A stretch of 64,000 nt of DNA from Apostichopus japonicus (taxonomy: Eukaryota; Echinodermata; Holothuroidea; Aspidochirotida; Stichopodidae): assembly GCF_037975245.1 (NCBI RefSeq), contig NC_092582.1, positions 24,716,077 through 24,780,076 of the forward strand, read 5' to 3'. The notes under the pieces are model-generated. The model made no database searches. It was given only the letters and a program-made list of their open reading frames with translations, and was not told the DNA's origin. Made by a program: the position numbers and the translations under genes. Positions 49,726 to 59,334 of the stretch are shown in pieces (position 1 is the stretch's first letter; every line of letters begins with the position of its first letter).

Positions 49726-51059
49726 CTTTTTTAATAGGCTACCGTATCTCCCACAAACCAGCCTATCAGATAACGTGTGTGTTACGCCTCATACGAATAT
49801 GAGGCTATTGGCAATTGGAAATGAGGTTATGGGCATCCGTAGAATCTAAAACTGAAAACACGAACATATTTGCATTTGCTTCAACGTGCCGCTCGGAAGC
49901 CTTATTTTGCGTGCAGAAAGGTGTACTTTGTAATACAGCGGTTCTGGTAGACGTTTTCGTCTTATTTCATGTTGGATGTAGTTTCGTTGTGACCAGGCAG
50001 CGTTTATGAAACTTAACAGTTCGTCTAGTTAGATTTTTTTACTATGACCAATCTCAATGCGAAATAATTGTGTAAAATGGTCTTAGTTTGGCGGTGAGTT
50101 CACGAGCTTTTGTCTGGATTGTCTGTTGATCTCAATTTGTGTAGTTTCTTCCACCAGTTTCAGCATAGCTAGGCCTTAAAAGTAAGTTCGACTTTCGTCA
50201 CGTTTATGATTATGGGACAACTTGAACAAATATGGCTAGGCATGTGAGCAATTTTATATTGTCTAGGCCAGCTGCGGTTGGGTATATTAGGGTTCGTTAA
50301 CACAACAACGTGAAGAATACCAGTCAAAATACCTATACACTTATGATGGCAAAACATCTCCTTAATTATTTCTTAAGGCTATTTTCCTACTAGCTATCAG
50401 TAATAATTCGCAAAGTATAGAACAATTTAAGGAGTTTTGAGACAAGTTTGCTGTTATTACTGCTAGGAATTTTGGAAGAGAGATGCTCTTACAACCTCAG
50501 ATGATCATTGCGTAAAAGATCGCCTTGATTTAGGCAGTGAAATGGAGTAGTAGCGATATTTTTCGCGCATCAATCTGCAGCTAAAAGACAGATAATTATT
50601 TGGGAAATTGTACGAAGTCGCCGTTCTAATTGAGCAGCGGTTCAACGTAGCAGTGAGGTACTGTATATGCTTAGGACTCTCGCACACCTAGTTTCTGTAT
50701 AGTATATGCCTAGTAAATTAGCGGAGCCCTAATGTAACAGAAGCCAAGCTATCTTCGTAGGTATTTTTACAGATGTTGTATTTTTAATTGTTTGAGACAC
50801 TACAGTAGGCCTAGATGCTTATTTATGATTCTGCGTCATGTTTTACTTCGTACTGCAAGAAACATGACTTTTCTAATGCGCAATTACGTAGCACCTTGCA
50901 TCTGCCTAACCTTTGTTCATAGAAAGTATTGATGTTGCAGATCTGTACTTTGGAGACTTGACCAACAATCATAGGCCTAGTGGCGAGTGAAATTTGGCGA
51001 GTAGATTTTTAGTCACGGTCGCCAAAGAGCGAGTACTTGCAAAAATATTTGCAGAGGCC

Positions 51060-51310
51060 TGAAAACCTTCACAATAGCATTTCTGATGGTAGAAAACATG
51101 TATACTTTTCATACATGGTATATATGGATTTGCCACATTGAGTACAAGAATCATATTGCTTGTGAGGTCAAATCTCCTATAGGTCACCAGAGGTCAAACT
51201 CTGAAAAACCTTTTACATGATATGTAACGATGGAAATATTGGATACCTCTAATACTTGGTGTGTGGATTCATAACATTGAGTACAAGACCCCTATTGTGC
51301 TTGACGGAGG
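51060..51310. repeat. Tandem GGTCA repeat, ~141-bp unit, about two copies
   Basis: The same family as at 49.4 kb: TGAAAACCTT at 51060 and TGAAAAACCTT near 51200, each followed by CACATTGAGTACAAGA or CATTGAGTACAAGACC. The block between them carries AGGTCA half sites (near 51171, 51182 and 51190). The divergence from the 49.4-kb units is modest. Confidence 0.7.
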
Positions 51311-52227
51311 TGTGTATAGCCACGTACAGTAGACTGACCTGTGTTATCATACCGTAGCGTTATTGTAACAGCTGTGCATTGAAGTCATCGAAACCTCAGT
51401 GCATTTTGAAATCTGGTTATCTTGGAATGGAGAGGTGGGGGTGTTCTCCAAATATGACTTGCGTCCGTTGGGAGGAGTCTAAACGGGGAGACCACTTTTA
51501 TTAAAATATAACCTTTAATAAATAGTTTGCAATGCTGTATCAATATAAATTATGAGTTTAACAATTGTTTCCAGTATATTGCCTACATGTGTACATTGAG
51601 TTGTTATGTCCGCTATAGCTCTTACGTTATATATAAAATTAATGAAATATTCGAAAGCGCCTGTTTTAACCAGTCAATGTATAGATACAGAAAACAAACG
51701 TTTGTAAAGAAAAACGTTTTACATAAGAAGTAGCAGTATTTATGCGTTAATTATGCTAATTAGATACAAGGAACGTAACCCATATACTTTCTTTCCATTG
51801 TCCAGAGTAGTGTTTTACATAGAACTGGGCAATTCAGAAATAAGGTAGGGTGATACTGAGCTAGACTTGAACATATTAATTGGATATTATGCACTATCTG
51901 TTACCGGTTAATCCAGAACATTTCATTTCATGCTCGATAAAGCCACCTTGCTATAGTAAGGAATCTCACAGACAATATATTTGTATATGCACATGCTCCT
52001 TCTCTTATATTTTGAAGGGAACAACATATTAGCAAGGCTGTCAAATATTTTTTTTTTCATAGTGTACATGCTGGTTTAGTATAACAGTCTCGGCATTTGG
52101 GTTAGTCGAGACAGACTGAATTACTGCTTGGCTTGATGAGTCGCCATATTGTAAGGGGATGGTGATATTATAACGAATTTCTCCTTTAACAACATTTTTG
52201 TATTTCACTAAACTCATAGCAATCAGA

Positions 52228-52720
52228 AACAATCATAATAATAATAATAAATAAGTTCTTAATATAGCGCCAAATATACCAAAAGGCCTCTAGGTGCTTT
52301 ACAAAACCTAAAACAAATAGAAACAAAAAGACAGAGAAATCAAAGGAAATAAAAAGTCTAGAAAACACATAAACGAAAATTAAACAGTATGTAAAATAAG
52401 AACACAAAAATTTTAAAACACGAGAAGACTATAAAACAGACCAAAACCTATAAAACCAAAAACAAAACAAAGGATAAGCACAAGAAATAGAGTTATTCAA
52501 TTAAGTAACAGTCTAGATGAAACCACGAGCATAGAAAAGTGACAAAATCACGTAGAGAAACTAAAAAGATGTGATTTTAAAATTTTCTTAAATAAGGCGA
52601 GAGATTTGGAGTCTTTATATTCTGTGGTAGGTCGTTCCAAAGCTTCGGTGCAGCGACCGAGAAAGCGCGATCTCCGTAGTTCTTGGTTGAGAAAATTAAA
52701 ATTTTCTCAACCACACATTC
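52228..52720. repeat. Probable dispersed repeat with AATAATAAT head and TATAGCGCC motif
   Basis: It starts with an AATAATAATAAT run, then TTAATATAGCGCCAAATATA and AGGTGCTTTACAAAACC, and ends with GTCGTTCCAAAGCTTCGGTG followed by CAGCGACCGAGAAAGCGCG. This arrangement recalls a class of repeats common in aquatic animal genomes, but only one copy is in the window, so the call is from memory of the pattern. The class is unknown. Confidence 0.4.
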
Positions 52721-53986
52721 AAATATTTAAAAATTCATAATGAATAATCATATGCTACCACAAAGGTTCATGGTCTCATACCTCCCTCTACCCCTACCAC
52801 TAGCTCAGTTAATTCATATCGACCCCACGCAAGTTCTGTCTGTGGTCGATCTTTCATGGCGTTTGCCTGAAAATAATAATATTTAGAAAGATATGCCAAA
52901 AAGATCAGATTGCTGAAAAAGAGGTAAAACGAGTGTTGTTAACTCCCCACATGTCACACCACGATCCATATGGTATATTTACTTGTTCAAGTTACCAGTA
53001 TAAAGACACTTAGTGTAGATTTCACTGAAAATGTTTGCGATGAACCCGTCCATTCACCTTGTCTGGGGCAACGGAGCCGTGAAAGAGGGTGGGGGTGCGT
53101 CGGTTGGGGTGGTGGGCTGGGGGGGGTGATTGGGCACATGCTCCTCCACTCTTCTGATTACCCTTAAAGTGTCCTCCGTTTGTAATTAAAGTGCCCTCTT
53201 GTTGTATTTTTGTAACAAGTGCCTTTATGTCTAAAACTGCTAATTGGCTTAAAAATAATAGTTATGATAAAAAATGTAATTCAAAAGTACCGGTATAAAG
53301 TAAACTTTTGTTGAAAACATTCAAATACTTGAATTTGTTACTCTGTACATTATACTATACGTTTAAAGGAATGCACAGAGTATTCATTTTGAGAGGTTTC
53401 AAATAATTTGACATTTTAGGGTTTTTTTGCGTAAAATCAAAGTCACATGTTCCACTGCCCCTCAGTGGTTGTGCCTCCACCTTCCAATAAAACTTTTCTT
53501 TTCTAAATCAACGAAGATCACATTAGTGGGATTCTTAACAAGGTATGAAGAGGAAGTTGTAACAATTCCTTGGTATGAAGGGAGTTGGATATTTTGGACA
53601 CATGCAGCCAGTGGCGGCGGAACCGGGGGGGGGGGCTTGGGGGGGGGGCTCAGCCCCCAATGAAAAAGTTGAGGGGGCAAATGCATGATAAGCCCCCCAA
53701 TATTTACCAAGGCTCCGAAGCGTGCATCTCCCCATTTTTCAATGCATACTTGTCGATCTGTCCGATGCACACGTATACTATATAGGTGTAATAATTTTAG
53801 TAATTGCTGGGGAACCCTGGTCCCTCGGCCCGTCCCCTGGATATAGACCACATTGTCACCCCAACCGCGTCTTCACGCCCCGTGAAAAGTGGAAGCAGTG
53901 AGTGTGAGTACCGGTAAGCGTAACACAACTTCGTCTTAGGCCAATGACTTGCCTCATTTCAGCCAGTTCTCCAACATCCCCTTACT

Positions 53987-54391
53987 TAGTGGCGGAGCGT
54001 CCATATATACAGTCAGGGGGCGGACCCACCCCTCCCCCTCCTGACGGACTCAAATGGACTGCTGGCGCCCTTTTCAGCTTTTCACTACTTTGAACTTATT
54101 CGCGATTATTGACTATTTTATTGCGCTCTCATATACCTATTGACATTTGTCATATTCTGTTGGTGTATAATTTTCCGACAAAATGGCGACGACACATATT
54201 TATTCTCCGTTTATCTGCAAATTAGCAAGGCCCGGAAAGGGTCATTTCCTGCAATCTAGGGAGTAACTTTACTCAAAAATTTTCTGTACGCTCCGCGCCA
54301 AGCTGTGGTGGCGCTCCGCTTAGATAGTGTCGAAAGCGCCCCTACAGACCATTCTTGCCTCCTCTGACCAATATCCCTAGCTCCGCCACTG
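53987..54391. mobile_element. hAT-like MITE, 405 bp, nested in the previous element
   Basis: The left end is TAGTGGCGGAGC and the right end, inverted, is CAGTGGCGGAGC. Perfect CCCTTACT duplications flank it at 53979-53986 and 54392-54399. It carries its own module copy at 54223-54329, 62 bp from its right end, in the same orientation as the host's copy. The T at its first base replaces the usual C. Confidence 0.85.
54223..54329 (+). repeat. Dispersed ~105-bp MITE module, copy 4
   Basis: This runs from AGCAAGGCCCGGAAAGGGTC to GCGCTCCGCTTAGATAGT inside the nested 405-bp MITE. It is the clearest copy for linking the module to mobile elements with intact termini. Confidence 0.75.
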
Positions 54392-54561
54392 CCCTTACTA
54401 CACTCAAAAACGTCTTTGCGAGTACACTACGAGTAATAGCTACTCTCTTAAAACACCATCGAATATACAAATTACAATGTTTTTACAGACTTTTATGTGC
54501 AATCTGAGAAATTGCAGGCTTGAGACCCATATTTTAGGGCTAGGTATTCGCAGCATAAAAC

Positions 54562-54663
54562 ACTCGGGAAGTGCCGTTTCCGGCCATCTGGGGGTTTGAA
54601 AAAAAACCAAAATTTTCTTGTACGCTCTGCGCCAACCGATGGTGGCGCTCCGCTTAGATAGTC
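54562..54663 (+). repeat. Dispersed ~105-bp MITE module, copy 5
   Basis: It starts with CTCGGGAAGTGCCGTTTCCG and ends GGTGGCGCTCCGCTTAGATA, inside the outer MITE and near its right end. Confidence 0.75.
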
Positions 54664-55745
54664 TCCACACATTAGCCCCCCAATAATTTTTCCGTTCCGC
54701 CGCGCCTGCATGCAGCTCTTTATTGAGAACATATTTGAATTTGAAGATTTGATTGTGTTATGGTTAAGGGAACTCCTATAAACTCCACAAAAACGTTATA
54801 AATTTGTAAAATTGGATTCGGATCAATGACGAAATAACAACTCGTGCAATTTTTTTTAATTATTGAAGGTTGATATTGAATAAATACTTAAATAGTAAGG
54901 AACCTTGGTATATCTGCCTTGTTCATGTAGTAACATTTTGTGTACCTTGTTACTGAAATCACCCGAGAGGAGCAGTTGCTGCGCCCAGTTAAGAATGTTG
55001 CTAAGTCCTTGACCCTCCTATCCTTCTCCCTTCCATTATTCCTCCGTTTCAGTGCAAGTTTTTGCAGGATTGTCATCCCGCCATTACGTCGAAAAATGTA
55101 TTTTGTAGCATATTAAACTCTTTTGAGATTAAGAAACAATTTTTCAGCTTTTATATTAATTATTTTTAGATTTTATATCTTACCACTGAACTCTAACAAT
55201 CTCAAACATTTAAGCTCTCATTTAAAAGTGAGAAGGATTCACGAAGACGAAATATATAATCAATTAATTTGCCGACAATAAAATACGATATAAATCACGT
55301 GATCCAAACGGAAAATGGCAAGCGGCTGTTACATGGATTGACTCAGTTTGTGGTGTACAACGTTGTATTTCTACATGTTTGAACAACTTTATATTAATTA
55401 ATAATTTAAACATATAAACAGTTTAGCCAAGTCTGATCACGTGGACGACTATACATTTCAAAATATCAACCACATTCAATTTTACATGCAGCAGTTCCAA
55501 CTATCATCATTAGTATACATTATTATATACATTCTCATTCATTCTTCGTAGAATCGTTTAAACACAAGACTTGTGATGATAATTAATTCTGATCAGAATT
55601 ATCAATCAGATGTGATTTATTTCCTTGTTATTTGTTGTTTACTTTGTTTATCTTCATTGATTTGGTAAACAATAAACCTGACTAGCAGGACATTCCTCTA
55701 CGTCTTCTACATCTTACACGATTATTACTCTACTTCTCTCCATAG

Positions 55746-55822
55746 GTTTTATCGGTACGATCTGCCAGACACTATTCCGGTTGGATCCATTCCATCATCA
55801 TTGAAATCAAGAAATGTGAAAG
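55746..55822 (+). CDS. NLR gene, exon 6: second leucine-rich repeat piece
   Basis: The acceptor is CTACTTCTCTCCATAG. The first G completes the Trp codon split by exon 5, and 25 codons follow (W688 then FYRYDLPDTIPVG through SLKSRNVK). LWFYRY.LPD continues the LRR strand begun in exon 5. The donor AAAG|GTATTG is weak. If it is not used, the frame adds six or seven codons and stops at TAA 55843-55845, so this could instead be the last coding exon. Confidence 0.6.
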
Positions 55823-56962
55823 GTATTGTCACAATGAAGTCATAATGTATACATTTCAAATTTCTTACATTTATGAAAGACTTTACCAACTATGTGAATG
55901 TCTGTTGACTGGTTGATTGTTGTTGATTCACATACAATAGAGTAATGAATCAGCAACACATGATTGCCAGTTAATATGAAGGAGACACCCAAAACAGAGT
56001 CTTGTAATGGTAAACAACTAACCGAACAATATAAATTTAACAACACTTAATATTGCTAAGCTTGGTTGATTTAAGAGATAAGTCAAATTCCTTACATTTC
56101 GCTCTTTCGAGATCACAGCCCTATTAGTTGTTTTAGTGAGTAGCAATCAAATCAATTGATGCCTTAAATCTATTTCCGAAAAGTAGTGGAACCATATACA
56201 CGGAGTCTGTCCCCGACAAACAAACAAACAAACACATATATACACATCCACACCTCCGCTTAAACCATTCTTTCAATCTAAATTGCAGAATAAAGCCCCA
56301 AAGTTAAGCTTAATTCTTTTCCAAGTTTTGCAAACGAAATTGTTGTTTCTCTGATAGCAGCAAAATGTATTAAAAAATAAACGAAAACAAAGCAGAGACC
56401 AAACATGTATCGGAACTGTTGGTACTAGATGTACCGTACTCGAAATATTCTGATGGTTATAATTATCATAAAGACTTTACAAAGGCAACGATACGACACT
56501 CGATCTGCAATTGTGTACCGGAACAGAGAGTGGTGAAAGACGACATTATATAAGGGGTGGAGGGGGTTGGGGGATATGTGGTCCCTCCCCGGAAAAGGGA
56601 AGTTTAGACTTCTGTAACGCTACTCCACGACACCTACGATCAGGGAACAGCAGGGTTTGGGGCGTCTACTATGACCCTTGTGGCCAGCTAGTATAGGAAC
56701 GGAAACTTAATGGAAAACATACACAAATCAGTAGGCAGAAACATTTATATTAGAGTAACGACGGGCTTCTGTATTCAATAAGCATAGCAACCACTCAAAA
56801 AGCACATATAATCAGGGAGCAGTGCTGATCTACCTTTAACTATACGGTTTGTGTACATTATAAACACAGACAATAACAACTAGAACTCGGTTTGTGTGGG
56901 TACAAATGCATTACAACATTCCCACAACCTAAAACAAGGCAAATACAATAAACTCTCCCTCT
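55823..56962. other. Sequence between the last NLR exon and the LTR element
   Basis: No further LRR exon was recognised. There is a CAAA microsatellite at about 56217-56235, an AATAAA at 56289-56294 that could serve a transcript ending at 55845, and a G-rich spot near 56555. The LTR begins directly after CTCTCCCTCT. Confidence 0.5.
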
Positions 56963-57201
56963 TGTAGCCCGTTACGACTAACGAGACTATAAAGTTAACA
57001 AATACTACACTCGAACATATCCGCTGTCATTCCGATCCAGCGTCTTAGCCCGGTCGGGCAACCATCGAGTGGAGTAGCCCCTTCCCTATGACAGTATGTA
57101 CCAGCGTCTAATAGGGACGACCGGCGTCTATAAGTATTGACCAGCGTCTAATTTGCCCAAGGCCATCAACAGTATGTGTTTAACAAGGTACACACAGTAA
57201 A

Positions 57202-57306
57202 ACCTGGATGGAGCAAGAGTCCAAACAGAATTCAAAATACTTGTAAGTTGTAACAAACTGTCTTCTCACACGAGTGTGTATTACTGCAGGTCTTGAGTGA
57301 ATGAGT
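57202..57306 (-). repeat. 105-bp direct repeat in the LTR, distal copy
   Basis: This appears identical base for base to 58549-58653. On the minus strand its boundary reads CCAG|GTTTTA where the other copy has CCAG|GTAAGA, so the donor is weaker here. Just upstream on the minus strand both copies share GGGTTGAT, with about 20 extra bases in this one. Confidence 0.85.
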
Positions 57307-58548
57307 CACTAATTTGTGGGGGAACTAATCAACCCATTTAAAATAAAGTAATTAATAAGAGTAAATATTCATAATCATTAGATGATAAAATACAATAAGC
57401 ATAAAACTATTGTCAAGGACAATGGGGCCAACATACCGTCTGGATACATAATCAACAATAATAATTATAGCATATAAAGTGTAACTTCTCAAGGTCACAG
57501 GGTCTAGCATGCCAAAGAGCCTATGAGGTGAACAGGAATTAAATTACTAATGGTCATAAACAAAGGGGCGTGTGCACCTATACCGCATGATAACATATAA
57601 CATAGTAACATTCAAATAAGTGTCAACTCAGCAAAGGTAAAATAATTCCAACTAGCAATTATAACCAATATGACCAATCAAACATATTAAGTAATTTAGC
57701 CTAAATCACCTCACAGTCCCGTTAACATGGTGAAGGATTAAATAATATGCTAACCCCTCTTGAGTTTGCATATTGCCAAGGACGTTACCATAATAACCGG
57801 CAACAATTAATAGTAATAGTCATGTACAATAAAAGTGAAATATATATGTTAGGGGTGGCTGGTAATAATTAAATAAGCAAAGAACACTTCTAGTATTCTA
57901 ATGACAACACAGTCCTCTTATTGTGGTAAGCAAAACCCATAATTACCCCCACATGAATGCATCACTCTAGGATTATAGGGGCAATGCTTTACATATAAAT
58001 AGCAAAGAAATAAACTTGTGTAAATAACCACAGTCACAGCTGTTACCATGGTAACAAGGTGAATCAGGTAGACAACACCCATGGAGATACATAGGACGCA
58101 TAAGTTAGCACATTTAACGAGCATTACTACTAGCATATAACCACATTGGAAGTATGGTCAAGGTAGATAATATAAATTAACAGTTCGGGAGGAACTGAAA
58201 ACATGTAAATAACACCTATGATATACAAGTAAATATATCACTTCACAAGTAAATGCATATTGGGCCTGCTCAAGCCCTAGGCTAACAACAGGTAAAGTAT
58301 CCGACTGCCATGTCTTAAAACTAATAATCTTGGGATGATTACTATCAAAATAAGTAATGAGAAAGCAACATGCAATCTGGGTAGGCACAATCCCTTTAAC
58401 ACAGCTGTTAAAATAGTTGCAAATGACAACAATTACTATGAGAGGATTCTTGGGAGAAATCCTCAATAGTTAACATGGCAATCAAATAAATTACAATAGT
58501 ACATATATGCTAGGGAAGCAACTTAACAATTATAGAAATAGAATTCTT

Positions 58549-58653
58549 ACCTGGATGGAGCAAGAGTCCAAACAGAATTCAAAATACTTGTAAGTTGTAA
58601 CAAACTGTCTTCTCACACGAGTGTGTATTACTGCAGGTCTTGAGTGAATGAGT
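58549..58653 (-). repeat. 105-bp direct repeat in the LTR, promoter-proximal copy; probable leader exon
   Basis: On the minus strand this block starts about 25-30 bp after the TATA-like box and ends at CCAG|GTAAGAATTC, a near-consensus splice donor. That makes it a candidate transcription-start exon of the element. The identical copy 1,347 bp downstream suggests a very recent duplication or gene conversion. Confidence 0.7.
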
Positions 58654-58675
58654 GATCAACCCCTGGCTCATAGGG

Positions 58676-58683
58676 TATTTAAA
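58676..58683 (-). promoter_or_regulatory. TATA-like box of the LTR
   Basis: TTTAAATA on the minus strand lies inside GGGTTTAAATACCC, about 25-30 bp before the 105-bp leader block. It is the only TATA-like site seen just before a plausible leader in the right half of the LTR. Confidence 0.45.
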
Positions 58684-59132
58684 CCCATCCAGTCCATGTG
58701 ACCGAAGCAAAGGGAGGCTTGTCCCTAACCAGCCCTGCCACATCAATACACACAGCTGACAGATTTATCTACGCGCACTTCCCCAACACAGACATTGTCA
58801 TGTAATTATCAGGAGGCAATTAATAGGGTACCAGTTAGCACCAAAGGTGATTAGCCCTATTCAAATTGGTGGGAACTCCGAAATAGACAAACTCCCAGCC
58901 CTGAGCGGGTGAAACAATTGCTAAGAGATACATACAAGGGTAATAAATTATGTCAAGTGGTGATCCCTAAATGGGGGTATAAGTGGACAAGCTGTCCCTC
59001 AATTAATCAGATGTAGGAGATCTGGGAGGAAGAAGGTTGTCGAAATAGGGCATAACTTTCCAGTTCAAGTCATGAACTTAAGGGGGCTTAAAGCAATAGG
59101 GGAGCATAGGGTGAAAGTAGTAGCTTGCTACA

Positions 59133-59144
59133 CTCTCCCCACCT
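59133..59144 (-). other. Polypurine tract of the Ty3/gypsy element
   Basis: AGGTGGGGAGAG on the minus strand ends exactly where the LTR begins with TGTAGC. Such a tract primes plus-strand DNA synthesis during reverse transcription. About 190 bp of untranslated sequence separates it from the polyprotein stop. Confidence 0.75.
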
Positions 59145-59334
59145 AAAATGTTGCCGTCCTCGGCAACCTGTATCGAAGAAGAAATACAAGTTAATATGTA
59201 CATGATATAACCTCATGTCTATCGACCAAGGCTACAGGGCACCCACCTGCCCGTGAAGCGAAGACTATCCCCCGCCAGTTGCCAATCTGGTATTTCTAGG
59301 CCTTCGGGGTACTGCAAGAGAGAATAATTTAACA

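Larger units (their letters stand above)
53609..54708. mobile_element. hAT-like MITE, 1,100 bp (about 690 bp without its insert), with 8-bp target duplication
   Basis: The left end is CAGTGGCGGCGGAAC and the right end, inverted, is CAGGCGCGGCGGAAC. Perfect CATGCAGC repeats flank it at 53601-53608 and 54709-54716. It carries a dispersed-module copy at 54562-54663, 45 bp from its right end. A second MITE of the same family lies inside it (53987-54391), so it was hit after its own insertion. There is no transposase. Confidence 0.85.
46139..55745 (+). other. NLR intron, 9.6 kb, rich in repeats
   Basis: No further exon was recognised. It holds C-rich low complexity at 47280-47335, two GGTCA tandem arrays (49.4 and 51.1 kb), a dispersed repeat at 52.2-52.7 kb and a nested MITE pair at 53.6-54.7 kb. 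Sequence near 46.1-47.2 kb is strongly AT-rich. Confidence 0.5.
23426..55822 (+). other. Span of the NLR-type gene (six joined exons, may continue to the right)
   Basis: The exons are 23426-23483, 23871-24179, 24862-26031, 29173-29489, 45930-46138 and 55746-55822. Phases at the junctions are 1, 1, 1, 0 and 2, and every donor and acceptor agrees with the next exon. The joined product is at least 713 residues: N-terminal leader, DED-like region (about 60-110), linker, NACHT (about 170-400), helical region and the first LRRs. NLRs are cytosolic receptors that oligomerise through NACHT after LRR-mediated sensing. The first three junctions lie within 5.8 kb and are secure. The last two span 16.4 and 9.6 kb and rest on phase and protein-family logic. 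Confidence 0.7.
56963..59132 (-). mobile_element. 3' LTR of a Ty3/gypsy element, 2,170 bp
   Basis: The plus-strand ends are TGTAGC and GCTACA, a perfect 6-bp terminal inverted repeat beginning TG and ending CA, as LTRs require. The right end abuts a polypurine tract (read on the minus strand), and the intact polyprotein lies further right, so this is the 3' LTR. At about 2.2 kb it is long for a Ty3/gypsy LTR. It contains a TATA-like promoter (58676-58683), a splice donor at 58549-58550 and an identical 105-bp direct repeat. The partner LTR is outside the window, so age and target duplication cannot be read. Confidence 0.8.
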
